Shown here piece after piece: positions 60,070 through 64,000 of a stretch of 64,000 bases of DNA. A program made the position numbers and the translations under genes. Within the stretch, counting starts at the first letter, position 1, and each line of letters starts with the position of its first letter. The notes under the pieces were generated by a model. It had not been told where the DNA came from, did no database searches, and saw only the letters and a list, made by a program, of their open reading frames with translations. The DNA is from Streptomyces sp. CCM_MD2014 (lineage in GTDB: Bacteria > Actinomycetota > Actinomycetes > Streptomycetales > Streptomycetaceae), in contig NZ_CP009754.1 in the NCBI RefSeq assembly GCF_000772045.1, forward strand, positions 8,060,001-8,124,000, written 5' to 3'.

Positions 60070-61548
60070 TCAGCCGGCGGGACGGCCGAACCAGCGGGAC
60101 AGGTGCTCGTCCAGGTCCCGCTGGTCGTCGCCGATCCAGGCGACGTGGCCGTCGGGGCGCACCAGGACACACGGAACGTCCAGCGCGGCCGTGGGGTCCG
60201 CGACGTGATCGACCCGGTCCGGCCGGCCGTGCACGGTGAGGCGTCCGGTACGGTCCAGCAGCAGACCCCGTCCGCGGTGCAACAGACCGTAGAGACGGCC
60301 CTGTGCCACGTCGATGTCCCGCATGCGGCGGCCGACCAGGTCGGGGCCCGTACCGAAGTCGTAGCGGATGCCGATCGCGGTGATCTTCTCCACGAGACGG
60401 CGGTTCACCTCGTCGATGCCCGTCAGTTCGGTGAGGAGCCTGCGCACGGCCTGCGGGCCCGGTGCGGTGGAGAGCAGTTCCGTCTGGGCCCGGGTGTTGT
60501 CCAGCACGTCCTCGGCGACGGGCCGGCGTTCGGCCTCGTAGGTGTCCAGCAGGGTCTCCGGCGCCCAGCCGCGGATCTGTGCGGCAAGCTTCCAGCCGAG
60601 GTTGAAGGCGTCCTGAACGCCGAGGTTGAGGCCCTGTCCGCCGGTGGGCGGATGGATGTGCGCGGCGTCGCCGGCGAGCAGTACACGCCCGACCCGATAG
60701 CGCTCCGCCAGCCGGGTGGCGTCCCCGAAGCGGGACAGCCAGCGCGGGGAGTGCACGCCGAAATCCGTTCCGGCGACGGTGCGCAACTGTCGTCTGAAGT
60801 CCTCGAGGGTGGGTGCTGGTGCGCGGCCGCCGACTCCCGCGGCGGGAACCACGACGCTGTAGATCCCCGCACCGAAGGGCCGCAGCCAGAACCGCCGCTG
60901 GGTCTCGCGCACGGCGGCCACCCTGGCGGCGATCTCTTCCGGCGCCGCACCCACCCGCATCTCGCCCATCAGCGTCTCGTTGCGCGAGGGCTCGCCGGGG
61001 AACCCGACGCCCAGCCGTTTGCGCACCGTGCTGCGCCCGCCGTCGCAGCCGACGAGGTAGCGCGCACGCAGCCGCTCCCCGTCGGCCAGCTCCACGGTCA
61101 CCCCCTCGTCGTCCTGCTCGAAACCGGTGACCGCGCTCCCGTGCCGGACCCGCGCACCGAGGGCGACCGCGTGTTCCTTGAGGATCCGGACGACGACCGG
61201 CTGCGGGATGCCCAGCAGATACGGGTAATCCGCGTCCAGGCCCTCCGGCGCGGGTGCGGGGATGGCGGCGAAGAGTCCGCCGACCGGGCGCCGTCGTCCG
61301 TGCCGCAGGAGACGGTCCAGCAGCCCGCGCATGGCCATCAGCTCGATACTGCGCATGTGCAGACCGACGATGCGGACGAAGGACGCGGGCTCGGTCTCCT
61401 TCTCCAGGACGAGTACCCGCACGTCGTGCAGCCGCAGCTCGGCGGCCAGCGTCGCGCCGGCCGGCCCGCAGCCGGCGATGATCACGTCGAAGTCGTGCCC
61501 GGCCGCGTCGCCCGACGACGGCCCGGGGGTGAAGTGCCCGTATTCCAT
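60070..61548 (-). CDS. rox: Rifampicin monooxygenase-like flavoprotein (Rox)
   Basis: 492 residues. FAD motifs IAGCGPAGATLAAEL (about 24-38), LVGCDGGRSTVRK (about 165-177) and LAGDAAHIHPPTGGQGLNLG (about 290-309). The sequence closely follows Streptomyces Rox across its length (FGVHPRWLSR-like segment, TELTGIDEVNRRLVEKITAIGIRYDFG, DRVDHVADP). Rox hydroxylates rifamycins and linearises them, giving resistance. ATG 61548 has AAAGG upstream. No 19-bp rifamycin-associated element was found; a leader ORF and hairpin are present instead. The substrate assignment rests on similarity from memory. Confidence 0.85.
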   Translation of the reverse strand: MEYGHFTPGPSSGDAAGHDFDVIIAGCGPAGATLAAELRLHDVRVLVLEKETEPASFVRIVGLHMRSIELMAMRGLLDRLLRHGRRRPVGGLFAAIPAPAPEGLDADYPYLLGIPQPVVVRILKEHAVALGARVRHGSAVTGFEQDDEGVTVELADGERLRARYLVGCDGGRSTVRKRLGVGFPGEPSRNETLMGEMRVGAAPEEIAARVAAVRETQRRFWLRPFGAGIYSVVVPAAGVGGRAPAPTLEDFRRQLRTVAGTDFGVHSPRWLSRFGDATRLAERYRVGRVLLAGDAAHIHPPTGGQGLNLGVQDAFNLGWKLAAQIRGWAPETLLDTYEAERRPVAEDVLDNTRAQTELLSTAPGPQAVRRLLTELTGIDEVNRRLVEKITAIGIRYDFGTGPDLVGRRMRDIDVAQGRLYGLLHRGRGLLLDRTGRLTVHGRPDRVDHVADPTAALDVPCVLVRPDGHVAWIGDDQRDLDEHLSRWFGRPAG

Positions 61549-61561
61549 GGGTGTTGCCTTT

Positions 61562-61591
61562 CGGGAGTGCCTTGGGTGTGAGGCGCTCCCG
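61562..61591 (-). promoter_or_regulatory. Hairpin between leader ORF and rox start
   Basis: CGGGAGTGCC and GGCGCTCCCG pair over 10 bp (one wobble) around a 10-nt loop. It lies immediately before the rox ribosome site AAAGG. Could end transcription or control translation; inferred. Confidence 0.6.
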
Positions 61592-61603
61592 GCGACAACT
61601 GCG

Positions 61604-61657
61604 TCAGCCGCCGGCCATGACGGGAAGGGGGAGCACCCACGTCGATACAGCGATCAC
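61604..61657 (-). CDS. Candidate leader peptide upstream of rox (17 aa)
   Basis: GTG 61657 to TGA 61604 encodes MIAVSTWVLPLPVMAGG. GAGGAGG lies eight bases upstream, a better ribosome site than rox's own. The ORF ends 55 nt before the rox start with a hairpin between them. The layout is that of an attenuator; ribosome stalling in the ORF would change hairpin folding. The peptide matches no leader peptide I recognise. Confidence 0.6.
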   Translation of the reverse strand: MIAVSTWVLPLPVMAGG

Positions 61658-61776
61658 GGGTCTCACCTCCTCGGGCGGTGTCACGGTCCAGCGCAAACTA
61701 CAACCGCGGGGCTCGGGGCGTCCAACCCTTTTCGGCGGAGAAACTCCCGGGCCGGCCGACGGGGAGCCGTGCCCGC

Positions 61777-62694
61777 CTACGGCGTGTAGACGGCCTCGCT
61801 GCCGTACAGCTCCCTGGTGAACGCGGAGACGTCGGCGCTGCGATCGCTGCCGTCGAGGTTGTACGTCAGATAGACGCCGTATCCCTCGTCGACCGTGCGA
61901 CGGGCGAGGTCGGCCGCCGTGCCGCGGGAGGTCCGGCCGATCTCCACCGCCGCCGGTGACAGCTTCGACTTGGGCAGCGCGATGCCGGGGACCTGCCAGG
62001 TGCCGTAGTACGGGTTCCAGGCGTAGTCGAAGTCGGAGGAGATGTCGACGCCGCCGTAGGACAGGCGTGAGGCGGCCGGACCGATGTTGTACAGGCTGAT
62101 GATCTTGTCCGGCATGTTCGCGCGCAGGGCCGTCACCAGGTGGACGAACGAACTGTCGTTGGGCTGCGCGGTGCCGTTGGTGCCGTACTCGGCGTACTCG
62201 TCGTCGAAGTCGATGCCGTCGAGGCCGTACTCCGCCACGGCGTCCGAGAGTTGCTTCGCGAACGCCGAAGCGTCCTGCTGGGACGGGAAGTTGGCGAATC
62301 CGGCGCCCTGGTGGTTTCCGAGCACCGAGAGGAGGACCTTGATGCCCTTTCGCTGCAACGGCCGTATCTGCGTGGCAACGTTGTCGAGGACGCGCTGCAC
62401 GTTGTCGTTGAAGTACAGATACGCCTTGTTCGTGCCGGTGTCGTAGTTGATGTTCGCCGCGAAGATCACGGCGACGTCGAAGACGTTGCCGCCCCCGTTC
62501 GCCAGGGTGTACTTGCCGACGTTGAGCATGCTGTTGTTGTTCACCTCGACGTAGGCCACCGAGGCCGGCCCCTGCTTGACGGGGGCGGGGCCGGCCGGCG
62601 CGCCGCTCGCGGCGGTGGCGCCGACGAGCAGGGCCGCGGCGGTCAAGAGCGCGAGTGCCGCCGTCCGGGCCTTTCTCCGTACCAGAGTGAACAT
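61777..62694 (-). CDS. Secreted endo-beta-N-acetylglucosaminidase (EndoH type, GH18)
   Basis: Cuts the GlcNAc-GlcNAc core of high-mannose N-glycans. 305 residues, very similar to S. plicatus EndoH (VEVNNNSMLNVGKYTLA, LLSVLGNHQGAGFANFPSQQ, YNIGPAASRLSYGG). Signal peptide about 1-32. Catalytic D164 and E166 in LDGIDFDDEYAEYG. ATG 62694 has GGGAGG upstream. It is one of three consecutive secreted-protein genes with snapalysin and the small secreted protein, each with its own ribosome site. Confidence 0.96.
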   Translation of the reverse strand: MFTLVRRKARTAALALLTAAALLVGATAASGAPAGPAPVKQGPASVAYVEVNNNSMLNVGKYTLANGGGNVFDVAVIFAANINYDTGTNKAYLYFNDNVQRVLDNVATQIRPLQRKGIKVLLSVLGNHQGAGFANFPSQQDASAFAKQLSDAVAEYGLDGIDFDDEYAEYGTNGTAQPNDSSFVHLVTALRANMPDKIISLYNIGPAASRLSYGGVDISSDFDYAWNPYYGTWQVPGIALPKSKLSPAAVEIGRTSRGTAADLARRTVDEGYGVYLTYNLDGSDRSADVSAFTRELYGSEAVYTP

Positions 62695-62845
62695 GGGTGA
62701 TGGCCTCCCAACGCGGTGCGGCGCCCCGCCTGTTCGGGGCGCCGACGAGTGCTTCCAGTCTTCCCCTGCCCGATCGAGCCCCCGGACGTGTGCCGGAACT
62801 CTTCACGGCTTCCCCGCACGGCGCACGCCGGTGCTCGCGTCCCGG

Positions 62846-63421
62846 TCAGTCCGCGAAGAGGGTCCGAGCCGCCCCCGCGAGGGGTGACGTCGAGCCGGCC
62901 GCACCGGCGAAGTTGTTCTCGACCTCCGCCTTCTCCGCCGCGTCCGGGTACGGGTTCGTGCACGGGACGCCCGCACTCGACCCCGACATCAGGCTGGAGC
63001 ACGGCCCGGGCTTGCGGTCCGGCAGCCCCAGGATGTGACCGAGTTCGTGGGACGAGATGCGCACCGTGTCGTAGCCCTCGTTCACCGCCTGACGCCCGAT
63101 CCAGACGGTGCCCCTGCCCAGGGACGTGGGGAGGGCGCGGGGCCAGCCGTCGTCGGCCACGACGCGGATGTCGGCCCGCTGCCCGGCCCGGACCGGACGC
63201 AACTGTGCGCCCTCGACGCTCTCGTTCCAGATCTCCGCGCCCCGGTCGACCGCGGACCTGAACTCGGCGGAACCGCCGGCGTCGTAGGTGAGAACACGGG
63301 CTGCGGCCGGAGTGCCAACGGTGTCGCCCGGCGAATCGACGGCCACGGCTTCGCCGCTCAGCAGCGGCAACGACATCAGCGCGGCCGCGGCGAGGTGCCC
63401 GGCCAGTGTGCGCACGTGCAT
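62846..63421 (-). CDS. Snapalysin (M7 family secreted zinc metalloprotease)
   Basis: 191 residues with signal peptide (about 1-28). The zinc motif is HELGHILGLPD (H125, E126, H129, D135). Conserved DRKPGPCSSLMSGSSAGVPC with the disulfide Cys pair follows. Snapalysin-type enzymes are neutral milk-protein proteases of Streptomyces. ATG 63421 has AAGGAGG upstream. It lies between EndoH and a small secreted protein; a LysR-type activator usually next to snpA is absent. Confidence 0.95.
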   Translation of the reverse strand: MHVRTLAGHLAAAALMSLPLLSGEAVAVDSPGDTVGTPAAARVLTYDAGGSAEFRSAVDRGAEIWNESVEGAQLRPVRAGQRADIRVVADDGWPRALPTSLGRGTVWIGRQAVNEGYDTVRISSHELGHILGLPDRKPGPCSSLMSGSSAGVPCTNPYPDAAEKAEVENNFAGAAGSTSPLAGAARTLFAD

Positions 63422-63509
63422 GCTCGACCTCCTTGTGGGGGAGAGGGGTCGTGTTCATGACATTACAGCGCTTCTCTGCCCGCCGGGAGGCCCCCGCAAT
63501 CGGTCGATC

Positions 63510-63540
63510 CGGCTCGGCCCTCCTCAAGAGAGCCGAGCCG
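63510..63540 (-). terminator. Hairpin terminator after small secreted protein gene
   Basis: CGGCTCGGC pairs with GCCGAGCCG around a 13-nt loop, 30 nt past the stop. Confidence 0.72.
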
Positions 63541-63570
63541 TTCAGGTCGTTGCCGTCCCGGCGGTCCGGC

Positions 63571-63858
63571 TCAGCAGGTCCGGCCGGTGTACCAGGCGCC
63601 GTCGATGTCGGAGCTGGCACCGATCCAGGTCACGCCGGGCACCACGCACCGTTCGCTGTTGGGCCCCCAGTCGTCGATCTCGATGACGATGTGCGAGCCG
63701 TCCGAGGTGCAGTGGTTGTAGTAGGCGTCGGAAGCGGTCTCGTAGAAGCCGCAGGGGTTCGCGGCGGCCGGTCCGGCGCTCAGGGTGAGGGCGCCGACCG
63801 AGGCGAGAGCCAGGGAGAGGGAGGCGAGGGTGCTGGTCACGATGCGACGAAGAGGCAC
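63571..63858 (-). CDS. Small secreted Cys-containing protein, DUF6355-like
   Basis: 95 residues, secreted: signal peptide about 1-33 (ends AAA) and a mature chain of about 62 residues with four Cys (PCGFYET..., HCTSDG, RCVVPG, ending GRTC). The NPCGFYE start and the terminal C resemble DUF6355 secreted proteins; no enzyme motif is seen. GTG 63858 has GGAG six bases upstream; a TTG at 63870 would place the ribosome site inside the ORF. Ends at a terminator hairpin. Confidence 0.75.
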   Translation of the reverse strand: MPLRRIVTSTLASLSLALASVGALTLSAGPAAANPCGFYETASDAYYNHCTSDGSHIVIEIDDWGPNSERCVVPGVTWIGASSDIDGAWYTGRTC

Positions 63859-63937
63859 GAAGGACTCCAAACGGTAGGGGATCGCCGGGGCTGGACTGCC
63901 GGAGCCGGCCGATCCGTTGTCGGTGCGCGGCCCAGAC

Positions 63938-64000
63938 TCACAGTTCGGGGAAACGGATCCGGTCGACGAAGGCGCCGTTCACCCGGCGAATCGATTCAGT
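63938..64000 (-). CDS. C-terminal end of an unknown gene (partial)
   Basis: The last 20 codons before TGA at 63938 read TESIRRVNGAFVDRIRFPEL, with high GC3. It lies upstream of the small secreted protein on the same strand. Nothing more can be said about function; most of the gene is outside the window. Confidence 0.55.
   Translation of the reverse strand, partial: TESIRRVNGAFVDRIRFPEL

Noticed and set aside
61549..61776. Rifamycin-associated element upstream of rox
   Set aside because: I looked for the 19-bp inverted repeat remembered from rifamycin-responsive Streptomyces promoters and did not find it in either orientation.
1..64000. CRISPR arrays, rRNA, prophage or a biosynthetic gene cluster
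   Set aside because: No regularly spaced repeats, rRNA-like sequence, phage structural genes, PKS/NRPS or other core biosynthetic enzymes are visible.

Overview
The window is high-GC DNA with strong GC3 bias, GTG/TTG starts with GGAGG-type ribosome sites, many TetR/LysR/IclR/XRE regulators, many secreted glycoside hydrolases, and close matches to Streptomyces proteins (EndoH, Rox, snapalysin, CebFG). It is almost certainly a Streptomyces chromosome. The density of accessory and secreted functions suits an arm rather than the core. No biosynthetic gene cluster, prophage, CRISPR array, tRNA or rRNA was seen.

Layout. (1) 1-11.4 kb, glucan and polysaccharide use: the end of a CebF-like permease, a CebG-like permease and a GH1 beta-glucosidase in one operon; a GH64 beta-1,3-glucanase behind a LacI/CebR-type operator; NUDIX; a translationally coupled GH89 / glycerophosphodiesterase pair; a STAS protein; a GH16 laminarinase and a second GH64. 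(2) 11.5-17 kb: a conserved hypothetical, an XRE-DUF5753 regulator with a DUF574 methyltransferase, and a RavA/ViaA-like MoxR ATPase plus VWA pair with a LexA-type box upstream. (3) 17-24.7 kb: GH9 lipoprotein, TetR with PAP2 phosphatase, an SDR gene behind two tandem palindromes, a catalase, then about 0.9 kb of degenerate DNA ending in an IS481-type transposase remnant. (4) 24.7-28.2 kb: LysR, NmrA-like, darcynin and aldo/keto reductase. (5) 28.3-33.2 kb: an amino-sugar / cell-wall recycling unit with AnmK, sodium:solute symporter and BadF-type sugar kinase, divergent from a MurR/RpiR regulator across a 43-bp imperfect inverted repeat. (6) 33.2-37 kb: an alanyl-tRNA synthetase paralogue without editing domain, with a possible leader peptide; an amidase divergent from a TetR. 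(7) 37-41.6 kb: divergent GH84 and GH20 hexosaminidases sharing two DasR-type sites. (8) 41.6-55 kb: LysR, endonuclease/phosphatase-family protein, M1 peptidase, cytosolic binding-protein homologue, serine hydrolase, VOC protein, alpha/beta hydrolase, WYL regulator, YceI, a large membrane protein, IclR, STAS and DUF488. (9) 55-64 kb: PntAB transhydrogenase, TetR with a TetX-like monooxygenase read from a probably leaderless promoter, a Rox-like rifampicin monooxygenase behind a leader peptide and hairpin, then secreted EndoH, snapalysin and a small DUF6355-like protein, and the last codons of a further gene.

Main theme: extracellular breakdown of beta-glucans and of GlcNAc-containing polymers or glycans (GH89, GH84, GH20, EndoH), uptake of the sugars, and recycling of anhydro-MurNAc. 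The control sites that can be read (CebR-like, DasR-like, MurR-like) fit that theme. The most unusual features are two short leader ORFs followed by hairpins at the starts of the rox-like gene and the short AlaRS paralogue. Next come several well-formed palindromes at genes that lack an adjacent regulator.
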